DNA from: Deltaproteobacteria bacterium | GTDB lineage: Bacteria > SAR324 > XYD2-FULL-50-16 | Direction: 5' to 3' | DNA length: 64,000 nucleotides | NCBI GenBank assembly: GCA_018657625.1 | Contig: JABHWU010000028.1 | Span: forward strand, 1 to 64,000 | Part shown: piece by piece, positions 43,184 to 53,279 of the stretch | How positions within the stretch are numbered: the first letter of the stretch is position 1 | How the letters are laid out: each line of letters begins with the position of its first letter | The notes under the pieces: generated by a model | What the model was told of the DNA's origin: nothing | Databases searched by the model: none | Seen by the model: the letters and a program-made list of their open reading frames with translations, nothing else | Program-made: the position numbers and the translations under genes

Positions 43184-43984
43184 ATGACTAAATTAACGAC
43201 CCCATTTGAGATCTATAAACTTCTGGATAAATCAAATTGTAAAAAATGTCATGAGAAGACCTGTATGGCCTTTGCCGGAGCAGTATATCAAGGTCAAAAA
43301 CAACTCAGCGAATGCCCATTACTTGATCCAGCTATAATTGCACAATATAGTGAGTTAATTAAAGGGCATGACAATCCTGACCAGGTCATGGAAAAAGTAA
43401 CAGCAGAATTAAAAGAAAAAATAAAACAAGTGGATCTCCCCGCTGTTGCTGATGATATTGGAGGAGTTTTTAAAAATGGGATGCTGTCAGTTAAGGCGCT
43501 TGGGAAAGATTTTTATATATACCCAAATGGAGACATAAGCTCAGAAATTCACTTGAATTCATGGGTGTTAATTCCTTTAATTGAATATATTACGCATCAT
43601 CAAAAAGAAGCAATTACTGGAAATTGGGTTTATTATCGGGATTTGAAGAACGCTGCACCCAAAGATCTTCTCTTCCGACAGCAATGTGAAAAAAGGCTTA
43701 AAAAAATTGCAGACGCTTATACCGGCCTTTTCGAGGATATGATTCATGTATTTAATGGTGAGCAAATTGAGAACCAAAATCAGTCAGATATATCTCTGGT
43801 TTTATATCCCCTTCCTAAGCTACCCGTATTAATCAGCTATTGGAAAGCAGATGGTGAATTTGAATCAGATTTTGTTTTTTGTTTTGATTCTTCCGCAAAT
43901 AAAAACCTGGATTTTGAGTCTATTTTTACAATCTGTGCTGGAATTGCTGCCATGTTTCAAAAGTTAAGTTTAAGGCATATCTAA
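43184..43984 (+). CDS. Fe-S cluster domain plus DUF3786 protein
   Basis: A 266-residue cytosolic protein. The N-terminal domain has C19-x2-C22-x4-C27-x16-C44 (NCKKCHEKTCMAFAGAV), the four-Cys pattern of the [4Fe-4S] domain in corrinoid Fe-S proteins and Fe hydrogenase-like partners. The rest is DUF3786 (SVKALGKDFYIYPNGDISS; LISYWKADGEFESDF), typical of anaerobic deltaproteobacteria and linked in literature to C1 and corrinoid metabolism only by fusion. Function unknown. It supports an anaerobic or microaerobic lifestyle. Confidence 0.88.
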   Translation: MTKLTTPFEIYKLLDKSNCKKCHEKTCMAFAGAVYQGQKQLSECPLLDPAIIAQYSELIKGHDNPDQVMEKVTAELKEKIKQVDLPAVADDIGGVFKNGMLSVKALGKDFYIYPNGDISSEIHLNSWVLIPLIEYITHHQKEAITGNWVYYRDLKNAAPKDLLFRQQCEKRLKKIADAYTGLFEDMIHVFNGEQIENQNQSDISLVLYPLPKLPVLISYWKADGEFESDFVFCFDSSANKNLDFESIFTICAGIAAMFQKLSLRHI

Positions 43985-44294
43985 AGTAGTGTTTCAACCT
44001 TAATCGCTTTTTTACTACATGTATTTAGAACCGGAAAAAATAAGGCTCTCGCCCGAGTCTTTCGATCGTCGTAACCGGTACCCGGTAGTCTGATCCAGAA
44101 TCTCTGGGCTGAAAAATAGATTAATAGATTTTTATTTTGACCAAAACATCCTATGTATTTAGATTAGCAGTTATTTAAGGTCAAAATTTATTGAATTGAT
44201 TGGTAAAATTGACGAAGCACGCATCAAAAAACGGTGACTCTGTTATAATTGTCGACCAACTGAGAATTAATATAAATTATATAGCAAAAAAATT
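43985..44294. other. Intergenic region with extended -10 promoter for the FlrC-like gene
   Basis: About 310 bases. The right side contains TGTTATAAT (44241-44249), an extended -10 that should drive the response regulator starting at 44295. A GC-richer patch at 44041-44100 with ACCGGTACCCGGT is folded-looking but does not match a tRNA. Confidence 0.5.
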
Positions 44295-45755
44295 ATGGTG
44301 ATCAAAAATCCAATTTTAATTGTCGATGATGAAGTTGAAATGAGAATAGCCATGTCGGCTGCTTTAAAAAAATGTGGTTATCCGGTTGAGCTTTCACATA
44401 ATGCGATTGATGCCTTAAATAAATGTAAAAAAAATGATTACAGCCTGGTGATCACTGATATGACCATGCCAAAAAGAAGTGGTTTGGAACTGTTAAAGGA
44501 TATCAAAAGTATCAACAGTAATATCCCGATTATTTTGATCACAGCTTATGGTACGATTGATACCGCAATATCAGCCATGAAACACGGTGCTTTCGATTAT
44601 GTTCAAAAACCGTTCGATTTTGATACATTTATCTTTTTGATTGAAAGAGCCCTGGCTTTTAAACAGGAACAACAACTAGCACCGGCACCAGACAACAACG
44701 GGAACAAAAGTGGGAAAAAATCGACGGGAGATGGTGTTAAAAACAAAGCGTCTTATAAAGAAATTATCACAGATGACAAGGGAATGATTAAGTTGCTGGA
44801 AATTGCCAGTAGTATTGCTCCCAGTAAAGCTACCGTTCTCATTCAATCTGAAAGCGGGACGGGTAAAGAATTATTAGCCAGATATATCCACAATCAATCC
44901 GAACGAAATGATAAGGCTTTCGTTGCTATTAACTGTGCAGCTCTACCTGAAAACTTGCTGGAAAGTGAGCTATTTGGTCATAAAAAAGGTGCTTTTACAG
45001 GAGCCATCAATGAGCATCGTGGAAAATTTGAACAGGCGAATGGGGGTACTATTTTATTGGATGAAATCAGTGAAATGCCTTTATCACTGCAGGCAAAGCT
45101 TTTGCGGGTACTTCAAGAATATACGATTGATCGTGTTGGTGGTACTGATACGATCCCGGTGGATGTTAGGGTTGTTGCCACCACCAATCGAAATTTGTTA
45201 GAATGTATTGAGAATGAGACCTTTAGAGAAGATTTATATTTCAGACTTAATGTAATTCCACTGGAATTATCACCCCTACGGGAACGTAAAAAAGATATCC
45301 GAATTCTGGCAGATTATTTTGTTAATAAATTTTCTGAAATTAGTGATAAACCCCTACCAAAAATTCAGGAAGATGTCTTTAGATTGCTGGAAAACTATAA
45401 TTGGCGAGGTAATGTTAGAGAATTGGAAAATGTCATCGAGCGTGCAGTACTCCTTTGTGATGGGAAATTTATTACCATAGCTGATTTACTGATGAATCCC
45501 AGTTCCATTACCAAACGTTCTAGAGAATCTGGTAAACCAGCTATTGTAGAAAGTAGTAGTACTTCAACTCGACAAACACTGGAACTTGAGGTTGGTGTAT
45601 CCTTAAGTGAAGCGGAAAAACAGTTGATTTTTAAAACTCTGACTAAAACCAATGGTAATCGTACTAAAGCGGCTGAAATCCTGGGAATCAGTATTCGAAC
45701 ATTGAGAAATAAACTGAATGAATATAAAGAAGCCGGTGATCCATGTAATTACTAA
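44295..45755 (+). CDS. FlrC/FlgR-like sigma-54-dependent response regulator
   Basis: Receiver, AAA+ and Fis-type helix-turn-helix, 486 residues. Receiver Asp is about 55 (VITDMTMPK). AAA+ has Walker A ESGTGKE, GAFTGA, and Walker B GGTILLDE. The C-terminus (SLSEAEKQLIFKTLTKTNGN then RTKAAEILGISIRTLRNKLN) matches flagellar activators FlrC, FleR and FlgR, which switch on class III flagellar genes with sigma-54. The linker after the receiver (residues about 130-150) is rich in Asn, Pro and Gly. No cognate kinase is adjacent. It is consistent with the intact fliG in this window. Confidence 0.92.
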   Translation: MVIKNPILIVDDEVEMRIAMSAALKKCGYPVELSHNAIDALNKCKKNDYSLVITDMTMPKRSGLELLKDIKSINSNIPIILITAYGTIDTAISAMKHGAFDYVQKPFDFDTFIFLIERALAFKQEQQLAPAPDNNGNKSGKKSTGDGVKNKASYKEIITDDKGMIKLLEIASSIAPSKATVLIQSESGTGKELLARYIHNQSERNDKAFVAINCAALPENLLESELFGHKKGAFTGAINEHRGKFEQANGGTILLDEISEMPLSLQAKLLRVLQEYTIDRVGGTDTIPVDVRVVATTNRNLLECIENETFREDLYFRLNVIPLELSPLRERKKDIRILADYFVNKFSEISDKPLPKIQEDVFRLLENYNWRGNVRELENVIERAVLLCDGKFITIADLLMNPSSITKRSRESGKPAIVESSSTSTRQTLELEVGVSLSEAEKQLIFKTLTKTNGNRTKAAEILGISIRTLRNKLNEYKEAGDPCNY

Positions 45756-45784
45756 ATATACCATTCCCGGCAAAGCAATAACTA

Positions 45785-46576
45785 TTAGCCGGGTTTGGCC
45801 ATAAATTTTAGATAGCATCTTTTTTCAACAAACTGAACCAAACTGTCCAGCATTAATCCCAAACAGCCAATAGCAAAAACAATGGCCAGCAAACGGTCAT
45901 ATTCCAAGGTATCTCTGGCATCGTTAATGCTGTAACCTAAACCACTCGATACTCCCAAAAATTCTGCCGGAACCAATATTACCCAGGCAATACCTAAAGC
46001 CAGTCGTAAACCAATGATCATATAAGGCAAAGCAGAAGGCAGAATAATTTTGGTCAGCAATTGCCAATCAGTTGCCCCCTGGTTGATCGCCATGTTTATA
46101 AAATCTTTATTAACCCTGTTAACCCCCTGGGCGGTATTTAACAGGATTGGCCAAACACAGGCCACTGTTATCAGAAAATAGATAGAGGAATCAAAAGAAG
46201 CAAATACCAAAATAGCAATCGGCATCCATGATAGCGGACTGATCATCCTTAAGAACTGAATCGGAAAGTAAGTAATTTGCCAGATCAGTTTATAAAATCC
46301 GATCAACATTCCTATCGGTATTCCCAACACCAATGAAAAACATAAGCCAACAATGATTCTATTTAAACTGGCTAATACTGAATTCCAAAATAAATCATCA
46401 AATAGTAAGTGATATAAGGCCTTAAATGTTGCTTTGGGGTGAAATCCGGCAAAGTGCTGAAAATCAGGATGAATGGTCAGCAAGTATCCGGCGCCGGTCC
46501 AAATCAGTAAAAAAATTACACTTCCTGCAATTCCAAAAATTAATTTTTCTTTGAATGTGTGGTTTGAATCATTCAT
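45785..46576 (-). CDS. ABC transporter permease (SsuC/TauC/NrtB-like)
   Basis: Inner-membrane permease of 263 residues with about six helices and the EAA loop (QGATDWQLLTKIILPSALPY) that contacts the ATPase. The segment EFLGVSSGLGYSINDARDTL is typical of the nitrate/sulfonate/taurine/bicarbonate import family. It is the last gene of the operon ATPase-substrate binding-permease, 14 bases after the binding-protein gene. Confidence 0.94.
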   Translation of the reverse strand: MNDSNHTFKEKLIFGIAGSVIFLLIWTGAGYLLTIHPDFQHFAGFHPKATFKALYHLLFDDLFWNSVLASLNRIIVGLCFSLVLGIPIGMLIGFYKLIWQITYFPIQFLRMISPLSWMPIAILVFASFDSSIYFLITVACVWPILLNTAQGVNRVNKDFINMAINQGATDWQLLTKIILPSALPYMIIGLRLALGIAWVILVPAEFLGVSSGLGYSINDARDTLEYDRLLAIVFAIGCLGLMLDSLVQFVEKRCYLKFMAKPG

Positions 46577-46590
46577 AATACGCTGAGATT

Positions 46591-47793
46591 TTAATTAAAA
46601 GCTATCATTTCTTCCCGGGACCAGGGTTTATTAATGTCTATTAGTGGAAACAGGTCGAACCCTCCAAGGTTCTTGATTGCTTCTTTTACAAAACGATCTT
46701 CGACCAAATCCTTGATGACAAACTGGCTGTCTAATTGATTTAAAAAGCTGTTACTCCCTTCAACTCTGGTCTTTTTCATGTTTTCAATAATTAAATTGGT
46801 AGCAGAAGGATAAGGGTAAGGTTGAAAATCAATACGATTGATTCCCCAGTCCGGATGACGTATCGCCTGGGGGCGTTGACCTGGTCCGTAAGTATTTAGG
46901 TCATATGCGCTTAAGGCTCTTTTTAAAACGGTTTCATTTTGGGGTAGTAATCGTAAACCTTGAGAGGATAATACTCTTGCTGCTTCTGTACGATTTTCAT
47001 TTAACCAGGATTGAGCTCTGACAATGGCGTTAGTGACTTTACCTGTAAAAACGGGGCTTTCCTTTATGAGTTTATCTTTGGCAACCACGACACAACAGGG
47101 GTGGTTTTTCCAGATATCACCAACAAATCGAAAAATTTTGGCTTTTAACTTGATTTCAGATAAAGCATTAAAAGGCTCAGCCACAATAAACCCATCGATT
47201 TTTCTGCCAAACAAAGCGTTCGGCATTTCTGGCGGTGGTAAAATAAACAGGTTAACTTCATTGGGTTTTAACGCTTGTGATTGTGGTTTAATAACTGGTG
47301 TTAGGCCTACAGTTCTTAGTCCCATTTGAAGTATCATGTTGTGCATCGAATACCAATAGGGTACTGCAATTTGTTTCCCACCAAAATCACTAAAGTTATT
47401 GATTCCTGAATCTGCTCGAACAGTAATTGCACTACCATTGGTATGATCCCAGGCTAGAACTTTTACGGGCATTTTATTTTTATAACGCATCCAGATAGGG
47501 ATAGGAAACAGCAGGTGCGTTATATTGAATCGATTTGCCATAAAAGACTCTGCCAATATTGACCACGTTCGTACCAATTTTGGTCGCGGTACTATTAATC
47601 CTTCATCTTGAAAAAAATTTTTGGCATAAGCAATCAATAAAGGTGCTGCATCAGTAATAGGTAAGTATCCAATTTTTAGGGTCCTTTGAGATTGGCTGAA
47701 TCCTTCGGGAATATAAATTTGGCTGGTAAAACCAGTGGCAATTAATCCGGTTGACTGTTTTACAAATTTTCTGCGGGAAATTTTATGAGTCAT
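46591..47793 (-). CDS. ABC transporter substrate-binding protein (NrtA/CmpA-like, Tat-exported)
   Basis: Periplasmic binding protein of 400 residues. The N-terminus, SRRKFVKQSTGLIATGF, is a twin-arginine signal. The mature protein (LKIGYLPITDAAPLLIAYAK) is of the NrtA/CmpA/SsuA type, with ligand-site blocks such as WDHTNGSAITVRADSG and GFIVAEPFNA. The family imports nitrate, bicarbonate, sulfonates or taurine; the two Cys in HPCCVVV and the specific ligand pocket cannot be resolved from sequence alone. Middle gene of the operon, 83 bases after the ATPase gene. Confidence 0.93.
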   Translation of the reverse strand: MTHKISRRKFVKQSTGLIATGFTSQIYIPEGFSQSQRTLKIGYLPITDAAPLLIAYAKNFFQDEGLIVPRPKLVRTWSILAESFMANRFNITHLLFPIPIWMRYKNKMPVKVLAWDHTNGSAITVRADSGINNFSDFGGKQIAVPYWYSMHNMILQMGLRTVGLTPVIKPQSQALKPNEVNLFILPPPEMPNALFGRKIDGFIVAEPFNALSEIKLKAKIFRFVGDIWKNHPCCVVVAKDKLIKESPVFTGKVTNAIVRAQSWLNENRTEAARVLSSQGLRLLPQNETVLKRALSAYDLNTYGPGQRPQAIRHPDWGINRIDFQPYPYPSATNLIIENMKKTRVEGSNSFLNQLDSQFVIKDLVEDRFVKEAIKNLGGFDLFPLIDINKPWSREEMIAFN

Positions 47794-47876
47794 TTTGTTT
47801 ATCTGCCTAAGAAAAATATTTATTGGTCAGATTGGTATTGTATTATAAAACATTTCAAACAAATAAAGCAAATCCG

Positions 47877-48632
47877 TTATAAATGGAATGCCATTCCAAA
47901 TTTTTTCAATAATTTGCGTTTTAATTTATCAAATAGTTGATGGGAATGTCTACGGGGGTATTCCAATGGTACATCCAAAATACTATCTATTTTTCCGGGA
48001 TTGTTGCTCATGATGATGATTCGCTGTCCAAGCACGATTGCCGACTCGATATTATGGGTAACAAAAACACAGGTCATACCACTTTCCTGCCAGATATAAA
48101 TAAGCTCATCCTGAAGTTTGCGTCGGGTATATAAATCCAGGGGTGCGAATGGTTCATCTAAAAGTAATATATCAGGACCTCCTACCAGGGCCCGGGCGAT
48201 GTCCACCCTTTTGGCCATCCCTACGGATAACTCATGGGGGTATGAATTTCTATGGTTATGCAACCCTATCATTTCAATATATTGCGCAACCCGGTCATCC
48301 AAGTTTTCAAAGTCTTTACGAATTTTACAACCAAAGGCAATGTTTTCCTTGACACTGAGCCACGGTAATAATGTTGATTTTTGAAAGATGAGAGAAATTG
48401 AAGAGTCTGGTCCTTTTAGATTTTCACCGTCGATAAGAACTTGACCGGAAGTTGGTTTCTGAAGACCGGATAAAGTATTCAGCAAGGTTGATTTTCCACA
48501 TCCGGATTCTCCTAACAAGACGATAAACTCACCTTTATTAATGGTAAAGTTTACATCTTCCAGAATATTCTCAGAGACATTATTATTATTTTGAGCAGTA
48601 TAGTTGAGATTCAAAGTTTGAATCTTTGCCAT
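47877..48632 (-). CDS. ABC transporter ATP-binding protein (SsuB/NrtD-like)
   Basis: Cytosolic ATPase of 251 residues, first gene of the import operon. Walker A GESGCGKST (about 41-49), Q-loop FQKST, signature ELSVGMAKR, a variant of LSGGQ, Walker B ILLLDEP and the His switch FVTHN are all present. It energises the permease at 45785 and binding protein at 46591. Confidence 0.95.
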   Translation of the reverse strand: MAKIQTLNLNYTAQNNNNVSENILEDVNFTINKGEFIVLLGESGCGKSTLLNTLSGLQKPTSGQVLIDGENLKGPDSSISLIFQKSTLLPWLSVKENIAFGCKIRKDFENLDDRVAQYIEMIGLHNHRNSYPHELSVGMAKRVDIARALVGGPDILLLDEPFAPLDLYTRRKLQDELIYIWQESGMTCVFVTHNIESAIVLGQRIIIMSNNPGKIDSILDVPLEYPRRHSHQLFDKLKRKLLKKFGMAFHL

Positions 48633-48765
48633 GATCTATTTTAATAAAAATTGGGTATTAAATTTTTAATTAGTTAACTTCAAAAACTATATGGAAAATA
48701 GCATTTTGTACATTAAATAAAGGATTTTACACGTATTGAGAGGCGATCAAATTATTAATCGAGTA

Positions 48766-50202
48766 TTACAATTCAATCATTTTTAAAAGAGTTTCAATTT
48801 CGTTTTGAATGATTTTTTGTTTTTCTGATTTTATTTTCAAATGACAAATTTTCTGGTAAATATCACTGGTAAATCGATTTAAATTTGTTGAGGCTGATTC
48901 CAAGGCCAGATCTATTCCTGCCAGTATTTGCAAATGGGTTTGCCATTTTTTATTACTTTGCTGGAGTCTCTCCTGCTCGCTTGCTTTCCTGGATTTTTGA
49001 AAATAATCGTGTTTCATAAACGATCCATAGATCAACTGATAATCTGCTAATATGGATTGAAATTCAATTTCATTGATCTGTAGAATGAGTTGGCTTTTAT
49101 TAAAGTAATTTTGTACCAGATGTTTTACGAGGATATCCATTTTCAAGTCATCCAGATTTATCTTTCCCAGGCTGATCATACCGATTCCTGGAATAGCAAT
49201 ATAGGCTTCTTTTTTGACAGCTGCATTTAATAGATTCTGGAAGGCGGATTCGTCATCATCTTGATATTCTGAATATAAATCATCCAGAACATCAATCGAT
49301 AAGGGGACATGATTGATGTTGTTTTCCCAATCATCCATGGATTTTAGAATTTTGGCACTGACCTTAAATAGTGCTGATGGGGAGGATACCTGATATCCAT
49401 AAATCGATGACATGATGTTGATTCTATTCCCTAATTTAAGTAAAGTTTTTCCAATATTAAACAGACCAACAGCAATACCGGTGCCGGGAAAATTTGTTGC
49501 TACGATAGCTCCCAGGGTAATATTAATGGTGGAATCATATTTTTGAATAAAAATACTGTAGTTGGGGCTATTATAAGGGTATAATTTTTCAATTAATATT
49601 TTACGATCCGCAGTGCTGAGCTTGCGGATATCTTCTATGGTGTTAATATTGGATTTGTTTAAGATTTTATTGGCTTTATCTAATATCCATGATTCTGTAT
49701 CTTCATAAAGTAGCAATTCCAGACCTTTTTTGGTATAAATCAGTGCGGCTTCTCTAGCTTTTGTGCCTAGATCCTGGTATTTATTCCTGGTTGCTTTTTG
49801 CAGATCCTGTGTTAACTCTACCAGCTTTTTTTCCAGATTTTTAAATTTAATGGTCGATGATTTTGGGAGAGTGTCTGTTATAAAATTTAATTTATTTAAA
49901 ATATCAGGTATTTGTGAACTTTTCGATCCTTTTTTGACATCAGTGATCAGGTTATTGATTTTAGACTTGGAGGTTTCCAGCCATTTAGAGTCTTTAATTT
50001 TATCACTGGTTGATTTGGAAAAGTTTTTTAATTTTCCAATTCCTTTTTCAATATTAGTGCGGGTTTTTTGAATGGTTTCCAGTCCTTTTCTACCTTCAAA
50101 TGGCTCTATGATACTATCCCGACAAATTTGTTGCAGAATTTGTTTTTCTTCCGGAGTCAGATTTGGCCAGGGCTGAAAATTATTTTCTTTTAGAGTATTC
50201 AT
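48766..50202 (-). CDS. Hypothetical protein with weak EcsC-like core
   Basis: A 478-residue cytosolic protein. The N-terminal 190 residues are charged helices likely forming a coiled coil (NIEKGIGKLKNFSKSTSDKI). The middle (about 230-290, GAIVATNFPGTGIAVGLFNI then GKTLLKLGNRINIMSSIYGY) has the glycine-rich hydrophobic helix followed by a conserved-looking segment similar to EcsC-family proteins, which are linked to ABC transporters and membrane traffic. It may be membrane-associated. It is divergent from hisD. Family assignment is tentative. Confidence 0.6.
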   Translation of the reverse strand: MNTLKENNFQPWPNLTPEEKQILQQICRDSIIEPFEGRKGLETIQKTRTNIEKGIGKLKNFSKSTSDKIKDSKWLETSKSKINNLITDVKKGSKSSQIPDILNKLNFITDTLPKSSTIKFKNLEKKLVELTQDLQKATRNKYQDLGTKAREAALIYTKKGLELLLYEDTESWILDKANKILNKSNINTIEDIRKLSTADRKILIEKLYPYNSPNYSIFIQKYDSTINITLGAIVATNFPGTGIAVGLFNIGKTLLKLGNRINIMSSIYGYQVSSPSALFKVSAKILKSMDDWENNINHVPLSIDVLDDLYSEYQDDDESAFQNLLNAAVKKEAYIAIPGIGMISLGKINLDDLKMDILVKHLVQNYFNKSQLILQINEIEFQSILADYQLIYGSFMKHDYFQKSRKASEQERLQQSNKKWQTHLQILAGIDLALESASTNLNRFTSDIYQKICHLKIKSEKQKIIQNEIETLLKMIEL

Positions 50203-50378
50203 TTACGTAATTATTTAATTTTTATAAGACTTATAATGTTCGAATAAAGAATGATATTTATTGAAATTTTAATTTCAAGATATTGACTTCGTTAGTTTTA
50301 GTATAGTCATAAATTGTTGACGGCTAAATTAAAAATGAATCAATGATTTATAATAAATTATATGGATGAGCAAAAGCT

Positions 50379-51653
50379 ATGCATTTGGTGGAAATAATTA
50401 AAAAAGATGATTTCAAAAACAGTGAACGGGCCAGTCTGATCAGTGATAATGAAACCCGACAGCTGGTTTCAGAAATTGTCTTCAATGTGATTGAAAAGGG
50501 TGATCAGGGAGTTGTGGAATATACCCGTAAATTTGATAAAGTAAATGTGTCTCAATCAAGAGTTCCTGAATCGAAAATTCTGGTAGCAGAAAATCAAATT
50601 GATCCACAGACTAAAGCTATTTTTGAAACGGCAATTGAAAATATCAAAGCTTTTCATAAACATCAAATTCAAACTGAATGGGCAAATATAGATAAAGATG
50701 GGACCCGTCTAGGTGAACTGGTGAGACCTATGGACCGGGCTGGAATATATGTCCCTGGTGGAAGGGCTTTTTATCCCTCATCCATGATTATGAATGCCAT
50801 CCCGGCATTACTGGCTGGTGTTTCTTCTATTGCTGTTGCATCGCCACCTGATAAAGATGGTTATCCCCATCAATTAGTACTGGGTATCTGTGCGATGTTG
50901 GGTATCAATGAAGTGTATGCGATGGGTGGGGCACAAGCCATTGCTGCACTGGCATATGGTACAGAAACAATTCAGCCGGTTTGTAAAATTACCGGTCCGG
51001 GAAATAAATATGTCGCTGAGGCTAAGCGGCAAGTTTATGGTAAAGTTGGTATTGATTCTATTGCCGGACCTAGCGAAATACTAATTTTGCATGATGTTCC
51101 AGAAATACCTGTTGAATTTATTGTCCGGGATTTAATTTCCCAGGCTGAACATGATGAGGATGCACAATCTATTTTGATTACAACAGTCCCGGAAACAGCT
51201 AAAGCGGTACAGAAACGCCTTGGTGAATTGGTACCAACGCTTCCCAGGAAAGAGATCATTGAGAAATCTTTAAAAAACCATGGAAAAATAATTCTGGTTG
51301 GAAATATTGAAGATGGTATTGAAATTTCCAATCAGATTGCTCCCGAACATCTTGAATTATTGCTGATTGATGAATCAAAAATAGATTGTATTAAAAACGC
51401 AGGAGCCATTTTTATTGGTCGCTGGTCTACTGAACCGGTTGGTGATTATATGGCAGGACCGAATCATACGATACCAACCAGTGGCGCAGCCCGTTTCTCA
51501 TCACCACTATCTGTCAGGGATTTTCAAAAATATAGTTCCATCATTCACTATTCAAAAAAACGCTTGATTAACCAGGGTAAGCAGATTGCTCGTTTCGCCG
51601 AGTTAGAAGATTTATTTGGCCATGCAGCTGCGATAACCGAAAGACTGAAATAA
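50379..51653 (+). CDS. hisD: Histidinol dehydrogenase
   Basis: Final two oxidation steps of histidine synthesis: histidinol to histidine with two NAD+. The 424-residue protein has landmark motifs PGGRAFYPSSMIMN, GAQAIAALAYGTETI, KITGPGNKYVAEAKR, the Zn2+ ligands in SQAEHDEDAQ and the final His region GPNHTIPTSGAARF. Length is normal. It starts a short operon with hisB 4 bases later; other his genes are not adjacent. Confidence 0.97.
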   Translation: MHLVEIIKKDDFKNSERASLISDNETRQLVSEIVFNVIEKGDQGVVEYTRKFDKVNVSQSRVPESKILVAENQIDPQTKAIFETAIENIKAFHKHQIQTEWANIDKDGTRLGELVRPMDRAGIYVPGGRAFYPSSMIMNAIPALLAGVSSIAVASPPDKDGYPHQLVLGICAMLGINEVYAMGGAQAIAALAYGTETIQPVCKITGPGNKYVAEAKRQVYGKVGIDSIAGPSEILILHDVPEIPVEFIVRDLISQAEHDEDAQSILITTVPETAKAVQKRLGELVPTLPRKEIIEKSLKNHGKIILVGNIEDGIEISNQIAPEHLELLLIDESKIDCIKNAGAIFIGRWSTEPVGDYMAGPNHTIPTSGAARFSSPLSVRDFQKYSSIIHYSKKRLINQGKQIARFAELEDLFGHAAAITERLK

Positions 51654-51657
51654 ACCT

Positions 51658-52245
51658 ATGGCAAATACTGCAAAATTTAAAAGAGAGACTTTTGAAACCA
51701 AAATTAAAGGTTCTATAAATTTAAGAGGATCTGGAAAAGGAACCATTCAATCAGGTATTGGATTTTTGGATCATATGCTGGAGCTATTTAAATTTCATGC
51801 CGGATTTGATTTGGAACTGGATGTAGAAGGTGATTTACACGTTTGCCCACACCATACGATTGAAGATATCGCACTGGCTCTGGGGGCAGCCTTTCAGAAA
51901 GCATTAAAAGACAAGAAAGGAATTCACCGTTATGCAACATGTTATTTACCGATGGATGAATCCCTTACCAGGACAGTAATTGACGTTTCTGGTAGAAGCT
52001 ATCATGTTTTTTTAGGGCAGTTCAATACAGAAAATGTCGGACAACTGCCGACAGAAATGATTAAACATTTTTTTCAGTCTTTTTCGTCTGCGGCAGGAAT
52101 AACCCTTCACCAGGAAATCCTATACGGAGATAATGACCACCATAAGATCGAATCTTTGTTTAAAGGATTTGCCAGGGCAATTTGCCAGGCAATTTCCAAA
52201 CGAGCCGGATTTGACGTACTACCGTCCACCAAAGGCGTTCTATAA
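51658..52245 (+). CDS. hisB: Imidazoleglycerol-phosphate dehydratase
   Basis: Seventh step of histidine synthesis. Monofunctional 195-residue enzyme with both metal-binding motifs HHTIEDIALALG and DNDHHKIESLFKG, and the C-terminal KRAGFDVLPSTKGVL. It begins 4 bases after hisD, which implies translational coupling. Confidence 0.97.
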   Translation: MANTAKFKRETFETKIKGSINLRGSGKGTIQSGIGFLDHMLELFKFHAGFDLELDVEGDLHVCPHHTIEDIALALGAAFQKALKDKKGIHRYATCYLPMDESLTRTVIDVSGRSYHVFLGQFNTENVGQLPTEMIKHFFQSFSSAAGITLHQEILYGDNDHHKIESLFKGFARAICQAISKRAGFDVLPSTKGVL

Positions 52246-52286
52246 ATTAATTGGATTGACTTGAAAAAAAGAGGAAAAAAATAAAG

Positions 52287-53279
52287 ATGCCGGATAAAAT
52301 CCTCATTCGAACGCCAAACTGGCTGGGTGATTTAATGATGTCCACTGCATTTATTCAGGCACTTTTAGAACGCAATAAAGATGCTCAGGTGGATTTGATT
52401 GTTCGGAAAGGTTTTGAGTCTATACCACTTCCCCAACGTGGTAGAACTATTGCGTATGATAAAAAACAGGTTTCATTATTTCAGTTTGCCAGGGAAATAA
52501 AAGCGGATAATTATGATCAGATTTTCGTCCTGCCCCCCAGTTTTTCATCAGCACTGATGGCCTTTTGGTCTAGAACACCTAAAAGAACGGGTTATCCGGG
52601 CGATGGACGAAGCATCTGGCTGAATGACTTAAAAAAATATCAAAAACCCCATCGAACACAGCACTTGATCAATGAATATTTACAATTACTGGAACCGCTA
52701 CCGGAAAAAACCTACCACCCATATTTACCCATGGATGAAAATTGGATTTCATCACAAATTCAACAATCAGGTTTAACACTTCCCCAAGATTTTATTGTTT
52801 TTGCACCTGGAGCTAAATATGGACCGGCTAAGATGTGGCCGGTGCAGCATTATAAAAAACTGGCTGAACAATTAAATGAGCACGGAATACCAGTACTGAT
52901 TATTGGTACTCAGGAAGAGGTGGAATTGGGTGATTCTATTGTATCTGAATCTAAACAGGATACTAATTTATGTGGTAAAACCAGTTTGTTGGAAATGATT
53001 GCTGTGATGGCAAGATCAAAATTGCTTGTCAGTAATGATTCTGGAACGATGCATGTGATGTCCGCTTTAGCAAAACCTCAAATTGCTTTATTTGGTTCGA
53101 CTTCAATAACCTGGACCGGCCCTGAAAATCCTCTAGCAGAAGTAATGACGATTAATTATAAATGTTCTCCTTGTTTTAAACGGACCTGTAAGTACCAGCA
53201 TTATGAATGTTTGACCGGAATTCTACCAGAATATGTTTTTGAATCAATATTAAAAATAATGAACCATGCAATCAAGTAA
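52287..53279 (+). CDS. waaF: Lipopolysaccharide heptosyltransferase II-like (GT9)
   Basis: Adds heptose to the LPS inner core using ADP-heptose. The 330-residue product has KILIRTPNWLGDLMMSTAFI at the N-terminus, the donor-site region VVFAPGAKYGPAKMWP and LVSNDSGTMHVMSALAKPQI, which fit WaaF better than WaaC. It shows the organism makes an LPS core. It is probably part of the hisD-hisB transcript, 41 bases after hisB, and overlaps the next glycosyltransferase by 14 bases. Confidence 0.9.
   Translation: MPDKILIRTPNWLGDLMMSTAFIQALLERNKDAQVDLIVRKGFESIPLPQRGRTIAYDKKQVSLFQFAREIKADNYDQIFVLPPSFSSALMAFWSRTPKRTGYPGDGRSIWLNDLKKYQKPHRTQHLINEYLQLLEPLPEKTYHPYLPMDENWISSQIQQSGLTLPQDFIVFAPGAKYGPAKMWPVQHYKKLAEQLNEHGIPVLIIGTQEEVELGDSIVSESKQDTNLCGKTSLLEMIAVMARSKLLVSNDSGTMHVMSALAKPQIALFGSTSITWTGPENPLAEVMTINYKCSPCFKRTCKYQHYECLTGILPEYVFESILKIMNHAIK

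Noticed and set aside
44041-44110. GC-rich, folded-looking patch considered as a tRNA gene
   Set aside because: No TTC-arm consensus, no acceptor stem pairing and no CCA end.
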